A stretch of DNA of 46,149 bases, from the NCBI GenBank assembly GCA_001800245.1, contig MGVA01000065.1:1-46149 (forward strand), written 5' to 3'. The DNA is from Elusimicrobia bacterium RIFOXYA12_FULL_51_18 (GTDB taxonomy: Bacteria > Elusimicrobiota > Elusimicrobia > Elusimicrobiales > UBA9959). Position 1 is the stretch's first letter. Every line of letters starts with the position of its first letter. Under the pieces are notes generated by a model, which saw nothing but the letters and a program-made list of their open reading frames with translations, had not been told where the DNA came from and ran no database searches. This document shows positions 32,988 to 39,972 of the stretch, piece by piece. A program made the position numbers and the translations under genes.

Positions 32988-33076
32988 TATTCGCGGGGAA
33001 TAAAATATCCGGAAGCCGGCTGGGTTAAATCAAGCAGAGGCCTTGCGCCTGCCGGATCGCTCTCCAAACGTTATCC

Positions 33077-33985
33077 ATGGATAATATACAGCCGACAAGC
33101 GATAATCATTTCCGGGCGGGCTTCGTGGCTATCACGGGCCTGCCCAATGTCGGCAAATCCACGCTACTGAACTCCCTGCTCGGAGTCAGATTGTCCATTA
33201 TCTCTCCAAAGCCCCAGACCACACGCAACAACATCACAGGCATTCTGAACACGCCCGGACACCAGACGATTTTTGTTGATACGCCAGGGATGCTTAACCC
33301 CCGCAATCTTTTTGAGAAGAAGATGTCCGGCGCTATAGAACGGGCGGCTTCGGAAGACAGCGACCTTGCGCTCCTGGTAGTGGAACCGCACATTCCCCCC
33401 CCGGACAAATCTTATTTTTTTGAAAAATTAAAAGCTATATCCGCCCCGCTTTACCTGGTGGTGAATAAGATGGATCTTTGCGAAAAAGATCCTGCGGAAG
33501 CCGGGAAGATAGCGGAATTCTTCTCCGGGATGCTGCCGGTTAAAAAAACTTTCTTTGTCGCGGCTTTGGGCGGGGCCGGGGTTAAGGATCTGAAAGCCGG
33601 GATACTTGCGGCCATGCCGCAACATCCGGCCTATTATTCAGGGAATCAGATAACGGACCGTTGGGAGCGCTTCTACGCGGCGGAATTGATCCGTGAGCAG
33701 ATCTTTAACCTCTTTTCGGAAGAGATCCCTTATGCCTCAGCGGTAGAGATAGAGGTATTTAGGGAAACTGAAGGTATGCCGGACTATATCCTTGCGGCCG
33801 TACATGTTGCTAGACAAACCCAGAAACCGATCATCATTGGCAAAGGCGGCAGGCAGATACGGGTATTAAGGGAGAAAGCCCAGGCCGCGCTGGAGAAATT
33901 TCTGGGCCGGCCCGTAAAACTGGAGTTGCAGGTTAAAGTGACTCCAGACTGGCAGAATGATCCGAAATTCCTTAAGAGTCTGTAA
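33077..33985 (+). CDS. era: GTPase Era
   Basis: A 302-aa GTPase that binds the 3' end of 16S rRNA and helps 30S maturation. Visible are G1 GLPNVGKS (21-28), the G2 region KPQTTRNN, G3 DTPG (68-71), G4 NKMD near 129 and a G5-like VAALGG in place of SAL. The C-terminal KH domain has the GKGG loop near 255 and ends with LELQVKVTPDW. No strong ribosome site is visible before the ATG. It is the third gene in a plus-strand run. Confidence 0.95.
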   Translation: MDNIQPTSDNHFRAGFVAITGLPNVGKSTLLNSLLGVRLSIISPKPQTTRNNITGILNTPGHQTIFVDTPGMLNPRNLFEKKMSGAIERAASEDSDLALLVVEPHIPPPDKSYFFEKLKAISAPLYLVVNKMDLCEKDPAEAGKIAEFFSGMLPVKKTFFVAALGGAGVKDLKAGILAAMPQHPAYYSGNQITDRWERFYAAELIREQIFNLFSEEIPYASAVEIEVFRETEGMPDYILAAVHVARQTQKPIIIGKGGRQIRVLREKAQAALEKFLGRPVKLELQVKVTPDWQNDPKFLKSL

Positions 33986-34010
33986 AGACAGCCCATTAAA
34001 TATCGGATTT

Positions 34011-34484
34011 ATGAAAAAAAACAACGCCAATTTCATCTATGCGCTGTCGCTTTACGCGGCTGTTTCGGTCTTTTTTATGATAGTCCAGCTTTTTCTTTCC
34101 GGAGCGTTGGTTTATCTTCTTTACCAGTTAATGCATGGAGCGTTCGGTTCGGACGCGTCGCATCTGTTTCAGCCGTCGCTCTATGATTCAGCGGGGTTCG
34201 CTTTTTTGACGCTGACCAATACGGTCCTGCAATATTATTTGGCAAGCCTCCTGGCTCACGACCTTAAGGACCGTTCCGCTCTTTTCGGCATCCTAACATT
34301 ATCCGCCGCGCTTTCCGCCGCATTTTTTGTCAGACTTTCGGCCAATTCCGTTTTCAATTCATACATATTCGCCAGCCTGCCTCTCATCTTTTCCTACCTG
34401 CTTGGCGGCGTGATGGGCCTGGTGCAGAAAGACGAAGATAACCCTTTCCACCGCTCAAAAATACGTCTTTTCAAGATAGATTGA
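34011..34484 (+). CDS. Hypothetical four-segment membrane protein
   Basis: A 157-aa integral membrane protein with about four hydrophobic segments: LSLYAAVSVFFMIVQLFLSG, FAFLTLTNTVLQYYLASLL, LFGILTLSAALSAAFFVRL and IFASLPLIFSYLLGGVMGLV. The tail (KDEDNPFHRSKIRLFKID) is soluble. It begins 25 nt after era and is probably co-transcribed. The start MKKNN is preferred over the in-frame ATG 18 codons earlier, which overlaps era; the ribosome site is weak either way. No family recognised. Confidence 0.6.
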   Translation: MKKNNANFIYALSLYAAVSVFFMIVQLFLSGALVYLLYQLMHGAFGSDASHLFQPSLYDSAGFAFLTLTNTVLQYYLASLLAHDLKDRSALFGILTLSAALSAAFFVRLSANSVFNSYIFASLPLIFSYLLGGVMGLVQKDEDNPFHRSKIRLFKID

Positions 34485-34490
34485 TTCCTC

Positions 34491-34523
34491 CCCGCACTTC
34501 GGCCGCCTCGGAAAAAGTGCGGG
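34491..34523. terminator. Hairpin between convergent genes
   Basis: CCCGCACTT (34491-34499) and AAGTGCGGG (34515-34523), a 9-bp stem with a 15-nt loop, between the membrane protein and the metal permease. T-tracts are short (CCTTTTG downstream), so termination strength is uncertain. Confidence 0.5.
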
Positions 34524-34551
34524 AGCCGATCCTTTTGTATTCATGCTAATA

Positions 34552-35388
34552 TCAGCTCATAGATCTGCTTTGGCGTGTTCTGTGCAGGTAGCTGCGGGCA
34601 ATAAAGGAGCCCAGCGCCAGTATTCCGAACGCGCAAACCATCGCCGGTCCTGTGGGCAGGTCGTACTTGGCCGACATTAGTATCCCCGCAAAGCTTGTAG
34701 CCACTCCCATGCCCCAGCTGAGAAAAAGCCGCCCGGACAGGGATTGCGCGAACTGAAGGGCTGAAACCGTCGGGATAATGAGGAACGTGAACACCAGCAG
34801 CACTCCGGCCAGCTCCACGGAACTGGTAACCACAAAACCAAATAGCGCGTAAAACAAGAAGTCCCAGAACCTCACCCGCATCCCGGATTTGGCCGCCTCC
34901 TCCGGTTTGAATGATATGGCGACAAATTTCTCCCTGCACAAGTAATGCGCGAGCCCAACGGCCAGATATAGCGCCGTCGTTTTCAAGACCTGCGGCCAAG
35001 TAGTGAAGAGGATATTTCCCACCAGCATGCCTTTCAAATGCTCGGCTTCACTGGGCAGGTGGTCAAGCACCATAACGGACAGGGCAGCGGAAACCACGTA
35101 TACTATGCCTATGGTGGCTTCCTGCATGGCTCCGGAAGTTTTTTTGCCACGGGTGAGGGAAAAGACCGCCGCCCCGATAAATGTGGCAAGGAGCGATGCC
35201 AGGTAGGAGCCTGTCGTGTGCAGTTCAAAACCCAATAGTACTCCGGTTATGGCTCCGAGGGCCGCTATCTGCGCCAATGCCAAGTCCACGAAAATAACGC
35301 CTCTCGCCAATATATGTATTCCAAGATAGGCGTGTATCCCGACAAGTATCACTGATGCGGCGAAAGCCGGCAGCATAATTTCAAGCAT
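34552..35388 (-). CDS. znuB: Metal ABC transporter permease (ZnuB/MntB type)
   Basis: A 278-aa inner-membrane permease of the zinc/manganese ABC importers (ABC-3 family). About eight hydrophobic segments and the family stretches GIHILARGVIFVDLALAQIAALG and VELAGVLLVFTFLIIPTVSAL are clear. The start at MLEIM follows GGAGG by 5 nt. The partner binding protein is encoded 81 nt upstream. No ATPase gene lies in this cluster, which is unusual for an ABC system. Zinc versus manganese cannot be decided. Confidence 0.87.
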   Translation of the reverse strand: MLEIMLPAFAASVILVGIHAYLGIHILARGVIFVDLALAQIAALGAITGVLLGFELHTTGSYLASLLATFIGAAVFSLTRGKKTSGAMQEATIGIVYVVSAALSVMVLDHLPSEAEHLKGMLVGNILFTTWPQVLKTTALYLAVGLAHYLCREKFVAISFKPEEAAKSGMRVRFWDFLFYALFGFVVTSSVELAGVLLVFTFLIIPTVSALQFAQSLSGRLFLSWGMGVATSFAGILMSAKYDLPTGPAMVCAFGILALGSFIARSYLHRTRQSRSMS

Positions 35389-35469
35389 ATAAACCTCCAT
35401 CCGGAGGCGGGTCTTAAAAGCCCGCCCCCGGATACAACATTATTTACAGCAGGCATCAGACGCCGATGT

Positions 35470-36375
35470 TCAATTGCCTGCAACGGCTTTTTCAAGGCCG
35501 GCTACAACATGGTCGAAGACATCGAAATATGTCTTAACCCCGTCTTCCCCGCCGACGCTCACCGGGGCCGTAACCACGGCAGCGCCGGTTTTCCCGGCCA
35601 GGAAGTCCGGGCCTTTGCGCGGGTAGTAACTCTCGGTCAATATTACCCGGATATTTTCGGCTTTCATCTTTTTTAACAGACTGTCCAGATGCGAAGCCGA
35701 TGGCGGGATGCCGGGCTTGGGCTCAATATGTCCCGCCACCATGAGGCCGAAACGGGATGCGAAGTAAGGCCAGGAGCTGTGGTAAGTGATTATCTTCAGC
35801 CCTTTGAGCGGAGCCATTCTGCGCGTCCATTCGTCCAGCTTTGTATCTGTATCCTTGACGAATTCGGCGTAGTTGGCATCGAACTTGGCGGTCTGGTCCG
35901 GCATGGCGCGTTTGAGTCCCGCCAGGATATTCCTGGCCATTACTTTGGCGTTTGCCGGGTCCAGCCAGTAATGCGGGTTGCCGTATATGTGGATATCGCC
36001 CATAGAGGCGTCCACTTTGCCTTCCGGCTTTTCCAGCAAGGGCACCCCTGCTGAAGCATCCACATAGCCTAGCTGCCCGTAAAACAAACGCCCATTCTTG
36101 GCGGCGTTTATCAGACTGTCCAGCCACATATCCAAGTCCAGTCCGACTCTTACCACCATATCCGCTTTTTTGAGCTTGAATACCATGCTCGGGCGCGGTT
36201 CAACCATATGCAGGTCCTGGCTGCCTGAAGCCATGCTTTCCACCTTTACAAGGTCACCCCCGATCCTTTCACAGATATATTTCAGGTCGGTGGAGGCGGT
36301 GATCACCTTTAGTTCGGCTCCTGCGGGTCCGGCACAAAAAGCCAGTCCCATAGCAATCAATAATATTTTTTTCAT
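35470..36375 (-). CDS. znuA: Metal ABC transporter substrate-binding protein (ZnuA-like)
   Basis: A 301-aa cluster A-I binding protein with a signal peptide (MKKILLIAMGLAFCAGPAGA, no lipobox). Metal ligands expected from the family are His56 (DLHMVEPRPS), His135 (NPHYWLDPANA), His199 (ITYHSSWPYF) and an acid near residue 248 or later (LTESYYPR). The long His-rich loop of many ZnuA proteins is absent; its place is held by a short GKVDASMGDIHIYG. Specificity, zinc or manganese, is therefore open. The ribosome site GGAG is 6 nt upstream. It is transcribed between the barrel protein and the permease. Confidence 0.88.
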   Translation of the reverse strand: MKKILLIAMGLAFCAGPAGAELKVITASTDLKYICERIGGDLVKVESMASGSQDLHMVEPRPSMVFKLKKADMVVRVGLDLDMWLDSLINAAKNGRLFYGQLGYVDASAGVPLLEKPEGKVDASMGDIHIYGNPHYWLDPANAKVMARNILAGLKRAMPDQTAKFDANYAEFVKDTDTKLDEWTRRMAPLKGLKIITYHSSWPYFASRFGLMVAGHIEPKPGIPPSASHLDSLLKKMKAENIRVILTESYYPRKGPDFLAGKTGAAVVTAPVSVGGEDGVKTYFDVFDHVVAGLEKAVAGN

Positions 36376-36399
36376 TTTTTCTCCTGCGGCCGCTTTCGC

Positions 36400-37554
36400 T
36401 TATTCCAGCTCATGGCTGTGAGGCCCAAGACCGAAAGTGAGCTGAATCCAGCCTTCCTTGGCCTTATCGCCGCTCAGGTTTATGTATTTATACTGCGCCC
36501 TGAGCGTTGTGGTTTCGGTCAAATGCCGGGTGGCTATAAGGGAGTAGTCTCGCTCAAAAGTAATGTCCGGAAACGCATTTTCCGCGTAATCGAACCGCGC
36601 CCCTAAATCCCAGTACTTTGAAAGGCGGTAATTGGCAAACGCATATAGTCCGTCCCTTTTAAAGGTTCCGACCGGCACGGACCGGATCAGGTGCATATAT
36701 TCCCCCTGCAAGGTCAGGCGTTTATAAGTTGTTGGCCAGAATTTCAGGGTAAAATCCGCGCCCGCTATTTTCACATCGTCTTTATGATGCTCATAGTGTG
36801 AACCTTTGCCTTTCAGAAAACTTGTCCCCAGTTCTAATTCCGTTCCGGCCGAAAGCGGGAAAGACGCGTTTAAGCGGCTGGTGTATATCTTGTCCGCGGG
36901 CGAGAATTCGGAGCTGTCCTCCGGCGCAAGAACCACGTCCACATTATTGTTGCCGGTGTCCGTAACTTCCGCCGTTCTTTCCCCATCCACATGATGTTCG
37001 TGCGGCGCTCCCTGCCATGCACCGGCTTGCAGTTGCGCGTAGAAAGGCAGCGGCAGCAGGTATTTCAATGTTCCGCCCTGCGGATTTAAAGAATGCCCGC
37101 CAAGAAAGTTGGTGAGGACGGCCGGCTGGTCCGTCATTGACCGGACGTGGCTGTGGGCTTTATTAAGTTTGCCGAAATCCACATGGATTTTTCCGACTTC
37201 CGCCGAAAGCCCCTCGAAGAGGCGCAGGAACGACACTTTGGCCTCGCATATTTCGCTTTCATACGTGCCGTCGTGCTTGTGGAGCGCTAGGAACACGTCG
37301 GCTTTCATTTCCGGGTAGATATAGCCCTGAAACGCGGTTTCGATCTCGTTGAACTCAAGGCGGTTGCGTGTATCGTCCGATTTTTCCGAGCTGACGTGTC
37401 CGTCTATAACGCCGATGAGGCTTATATCCGGCAGATTAGCCGGGGTGCCGCGCATCCCCTGTGGCGGTGTGCCGGATGATGGTGCGGCAGAGTCCTGCGC
37501 TATAGCGCAAGGAGTAATGGCGGCAAACAAAAACATAAGCATGAATCTTTTCAT
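36400..37554 (-). CDS. Probable outer-membrane beta-barrel of the metal-uptake operon
   Basis: A 384-aa exported protein with signal peptide MKRFMLMFLFAAITPCAIA. The mature chain is a series of amphipathic strands alternating polar and aromatic residues (LTLQGEYMHLIRSV, YAFANYRLSKYWDLGARFDY, ATRHLTETTTLRAQYKYINL), ending in a strand (WIQLTFGLG) with a short His-containing tail. His-rich loops occur at APHEHHVDGE, GSHYEHHKDD and GPHSHELE, suited to binding zinc or a similar ion at the surface. Co-transcription with znuA and znuB (24 nt gap) supports a metal porin role. It has no TonB-plug domain. GGAGG lies 4 nt before the ATG. Confidence 0.7.
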   Translation of the reverse strand: MKRFMLMFLFAAITPCAIAQDSAAPSSGTPPQGMRGTPANLPDISLIGVIDGHVSSEKSDDTRNRLEFNEIETAFQGYIYPEMKADVFLALHKHDGTYESEICEAKVSFLRLFEGLSAEVGKIHVDFGKLNKAHSHVRSMTDQPAVLTNFLGGHSLNPQGGTLKYLLPLPFYAQLQAGAWQGAPHEHHVDGERTAEVTDTGNNNVDVVLAPEDSSEFSPADKIYTSRLNASFPLSAGTELELGTSFLKGKGSHYEHHKDDVKIAGADFTLKFWPTTYKRLTLQGEYMHLIRSVPVGTFKRDGLYAFANYRLSKYWDLGARFDYAENAFPDITFERDYSLIATRHLTETTTLRAQYKYINLSGDKAKEGWIQLTFGLGPHSHELE

Positions 37555-37586
37555 GTTTCCTCCTGGGAAATTTATCTAATATTATG

Positions 37587-37599
37587 CGTCAACCTGACG
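37587..37599. promoter_or_regulatory. Short palindrome upstream of the metal-uptake operon
   Basis: CGTCA-ACC-TGACG, a perfect 5-bp inverted repeat about 33 nt before the barrel-protein start. On the minus strand it contains TTGACG, a possible -35, followed by an AT-rich stretch CATAATATTAG. It is a candidate operator, but it does not resemble a consensus Zur or Fur box. Confidence 0.3.
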
Positions 37600-37654
37600 G
37601 ACTGGACATTTACCAGGCCGTGTAACTGAATACTGCCTATGAATAATAGAGGAG

Positions 37655-37963
37655 TTATGCGGAGAACGGAGGGGCGCGGCTGGAACAAATAAAAACAGCA
37701 ATTCGCTTTACGAACGGCGCCGTATCAGCGAAATTTATGCGGCTGGAATTATCGGGATGAGTCAAACGGAGAGTGCCGCCGTCGGAATTAAGCTCCGGTG
37801 AACAAAAAACAGCGCAAATCTGGCAATCATCGTCCGCTGCGTTATGGGGCGATTCGGTTATATGAAAAACCCAGGCCAAGCCCATGACAAATACCGCCGC
37901 GAGACAGAACAATGCCCTACGCAATGCCGGGAATTTCATCAATGGTATTTTACAAATTATCAT
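37655..37963 (-). CDS. Small Cys/His membrane protein
   Basis: A 102-aa protein with one hydrophobic segment (about 16-34, LFCLAAVFVMGLAWVFHI) and a periplasmic tail. The tail starts ESPHNAADDDCQICAVFC, a His plus CxxC motif that could bind a metal. The pattern recalls the short DUF2946-type proteins found beside copper or zinc genes. Its start is unclear: the ATG 3 nt after the preceding stop is used here, while MKFPAL at codon 9 is also possible; neither has a strong ribosome site. The position just before the metal-porin gene fits a metal-related role. Confidence 0.5.
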   Translation of the reverse strand: MIICKIPLMKFPALRRALFCLAAVFVMGLAWVFHITESPHNAADDDCQICAVFCSPELNSDGGTLRLTHPDNSSRINFADTAPFVKRIAVFICSSRAPPFSA

Positions 37964-37966
37964 TCT

Positions 37967-38929
37967 TTATATCTCTATTTCTTTTAACTGTTCCAGGGCT
38001 GCTGATCCCCGGCCATTTAATGGAACAGTGGGTGAATAAATGATTGACTCAAATTCTGGCCTGGCTATCAATATTGGGTCATAAAATAGCGGGATTCCTA
38101 TGATTGGTTGCATGCCATTACCCGGTGCGGGAATGGTAACCGACTGGGTTCCACTGGTGGTAAGGAATATTTTCGCGCCTACAGCCAGCAGCCGGTCTAT
38201 GGCTTCTTTATGCGGATGGCCGTAGGAGTTGTTCAGCCCGGCTGAAATAAAGGCATATTTCGGCTGGACACGCTCCAGAAAATGCGCGTCCGAAGAATAC
38301 CGAGACCCGTGATGGGAAACTTTAAGCACGGAAGATTCCAGGCCGGATTTGAAAACCCGCGTTATGGCGTGTTCAATTGCGGCTTCGGCGTCGCCGGTAA
38401 ACAGCAGGCCGTTGCCGTTGTAGTATAGACGTAATATCATGGAGCAGTTGTTGATTACGTGCTCGTTCTTGCTCTGGGCCGGCTCAGGACAGGAATTAAG
38501 AACCTTTACCGTCACATTACGGTCCCAGTTAAGCATAGAGCCGGATTCCGGGTAATGGGTCAAGCAACCAGGCTCGGTGGCGGCTAGTTCGCGCAGAGTA
38601 TTGTCGCCGGTGGCTGAAAGGTTATCCAACCTGGAGTCGTAAAAGTTCTTCACATCAAATGCCGTAAAAACATTTTTGAGGCCGGTATAATGGTCGCTAT
38701 GCGGATGTGTCAGCACCACATGGTCGATCTTTGTGACGCCTTTTGCTTTCAGGAATTCGTAAATTGATTTACTGGACGGCCCGCCGTCTATCAGAACATT
38801 TCCGCCGGACGGAAGTTCGATATAAGTGGCATCGCCCTGGCCGACATTTACGAAGTAGACATTTAATTGCGCACAAAGATTTAGAGAAAAAAACAGGATT
38901 ACCGCAAGGAAAGTTGAAAATTTATGCAT
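37967..38929 (-). CDS. ComEC/Rec2-type metallo-beta-lactamase-fold protein, secreted
   Basis: A 320-aa exported hydrolase. After a signal peptide (about 1-20) come VNVGQGDATYIELP, the zinc motif THPHSDHYTG with His75, His77, Asp79 and His80, GLLFTGDAEA, and VSHHGSRYSS followed by GHPH. This is the arrangement of the ComEC C-terminal nuclease/hydrolase domain, here free of the channel part. Substrates may be nucleic acids or phosphodiesters outside the cytosol. The start at MHKFST follows CGGAG by 7 nt. That ribosome site is formed by the 3' end of the truncated 5'-nucleotidase gene upstream, which overlaps it by 31 nt. Confidence 0.85.
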   Translation of the reverse strand: MHKFSTFLAVILFFSLNLCAQLNVYFVNVGQGDATYIELPSGGNVLIDGGPSSKSIYEFLKAKGVTKIDHVVLTHPHSDHYTGLKNVFTAFDVKNFYDSRLDNLSATGDNTLRELAATEPGCLTHYPESGSMLNWDRNVTVKVLNSCPEPAQSKNEHVINNCSMILRLYYNGNGLLFTGDAEAAIEHAITRVFKSGLESSVLKVSHHGSRYSSDAHFLERVQPKYAFISAGLNNSYGHPHKEAIDRLLAVGAKIFLTTSGTQSVTIPAPGNGMQPIIGIPLFYDPILIARPEFESIIYSPTVPLNGRGSAALEQLKEIEI

Positions 38930-39279
38930 TCTATGTCTCCGTAATTGATAATCATTCTGTTGCCGACGAGCCCCGCCGAGTAGCCCAGCTGGTTCATAAG
39001 CATTATGCTTGCCATGCCCTTGGTGGAGTTCCCCTCGGGAGTACCCTGGAACATATCGTCCGACCCCAGCAAAATACAAGGGTTCTTTTCGGTTTTTAAA
39101 AGTGACGACAGGGCCGCGAAACCGCCGATGGTCCGGGTTGAATTTTCTTTATCCCATTTAGCGGGGCGGGCCGAATACCAATCGTGAACGTCGCGTGTAT
39201 GATAAACAGAAATGACTTTTGCATTTAAAACTCCAGCGGAAACCAAAACACATAGCGACAGCATAGTTGCTTTTTTCAT
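38899..39279 (-). pseudogene. Truncated 5'-nucleotidase (N-terminal fragment only)
   Basis: A 126-aa frame with signal peptide MKKATMLSLCVLVSAGVLNA and then the N-terminus of a UshA/YfkN-type 5'-nucleotidase: VYHTRDVHDW (metal Asp and His), GGFAALSSLLKTEK, LLGSDDMFQGTPEGNSTKG and MNQLGYSAGLVGN. In complete enzymes (500 aa or more) the last motif continues as GNHEFDYG. Here it runs into 20 unrelated residues that overlap the start of the next gene. The Asn-His metal motif and all the rest of the enzyme are missing, so it is most likely a remnant left by a deletion. A ribosome site (AGGGAAAA) is still present, so the short product may be made. Confidence 0.75.
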
Positions 39280-39324
39280 GCTTTTTTCCCTGGGCTCCGT
39301 GCCGAAATCATACTCTCCTGAAAA

Positions 39325-39972
39325 TTATCTCTCTTTTATCTCGATTTTATCGCCTAGGAAACGCGGTTCTTTATAAGTAATCAAATCACTAACCGCCCCC
39401 AGCCTCGCAAAATATTCTCTGAACCTGGTTTTGAAACCTTCCCGCAAATCCACGTCTTTCGCATTATAACCTATCGCGTCAAATCCTTTGGCCCTTGCCA
39501 GGAACACGGCCCGCTGATTATGAAACCGTTGAGATATTACGGTAAAGCCAGTTTGTCCGAAAACTTCTCCGCATCTTATGACCGAGTCCAATGTCCTAAG
39601 ACCCGCATAATCCAGATAAATCCGGCTTCCCGGAATTCCCCGTTTTACAAGCTGCCGCCGCATCTTCTCCGGCTCATTGTAATTGGGAGCGCGGTTGTCG
39701 CCGCTGACTATAATGTTCAGAATTTTTCCTTTGTTATACAACTCCGTCGCGGCATCTATCCTGTTTTCAAAAAACGGGTTGCTTTTCCCGCCTTTCATAA
39801 ACGGCGAGGTGCCGAGCAAAAGGCCGGTCTTATTGATCCGAAGTTTAGAAATATCATCAAAAATAAAATTTTTTGTTTTAAGGTTCACCCAGATATTGAC
39901 GGCGACCACCAATCCGGCAAAAGCCAGGAACGCATACAATATCGCCCGGGAAATTATCTTAATTATTCTCAT
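39325..39972 (-). CDS. sanA: SanA/YdcF-type envelope protein (DUF218)
   Basis: A 215-aa protein with one N-terminal membrane segment (about 7-29) and a periplasmic DUF218 domain. It follows SanA closely: TGLLLGTSPFMKGGKSN, FFENRIDAATELYNKGK, IIVSGDNRAPNYNEPEKM, RIYLDYAGLRTLDSVIR and VISQRFHNQRAVFLA. SanA helps the envelope barrier that keeps out vancomycin at high temperature in enteric bacteria; a related protein, ElyC, affects lipid-carrier and peptidoglycan metabolism. Its start overlaps the feoB stop by 4 nt, so it is translated with the upstream genes that include a UppP domain. Confidence 0.92.
   Translation of the reverse strand: MRIIKIISRAILYAFLAFAGLVVAVNIWVNLKTKNFIFDDISKLRINKTGLLLGTSPFMKGGKSNPFFENRIDAATELYNKGKILNIIVSGDNRAPNYNEPEKMRRQLVKRGIPGSRIYLDYAGLRTLDSVIRCGEVFGQTGFTVISQRFHNQRAVFLARAKGFDAIGYNAKDVDLREGFKTRFREYFARLGAVSDLITYKEPRFLGDKIEIKER

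Noticed and set aside
38930-39079. N-terminal extension of the metallo-beta-lactamase-fold protein
   Set aside because: The first 50 residues are an out-of-frame reading of the 5'-nucleotidase fragment; the signal peptide and ribosome site start at 38929.
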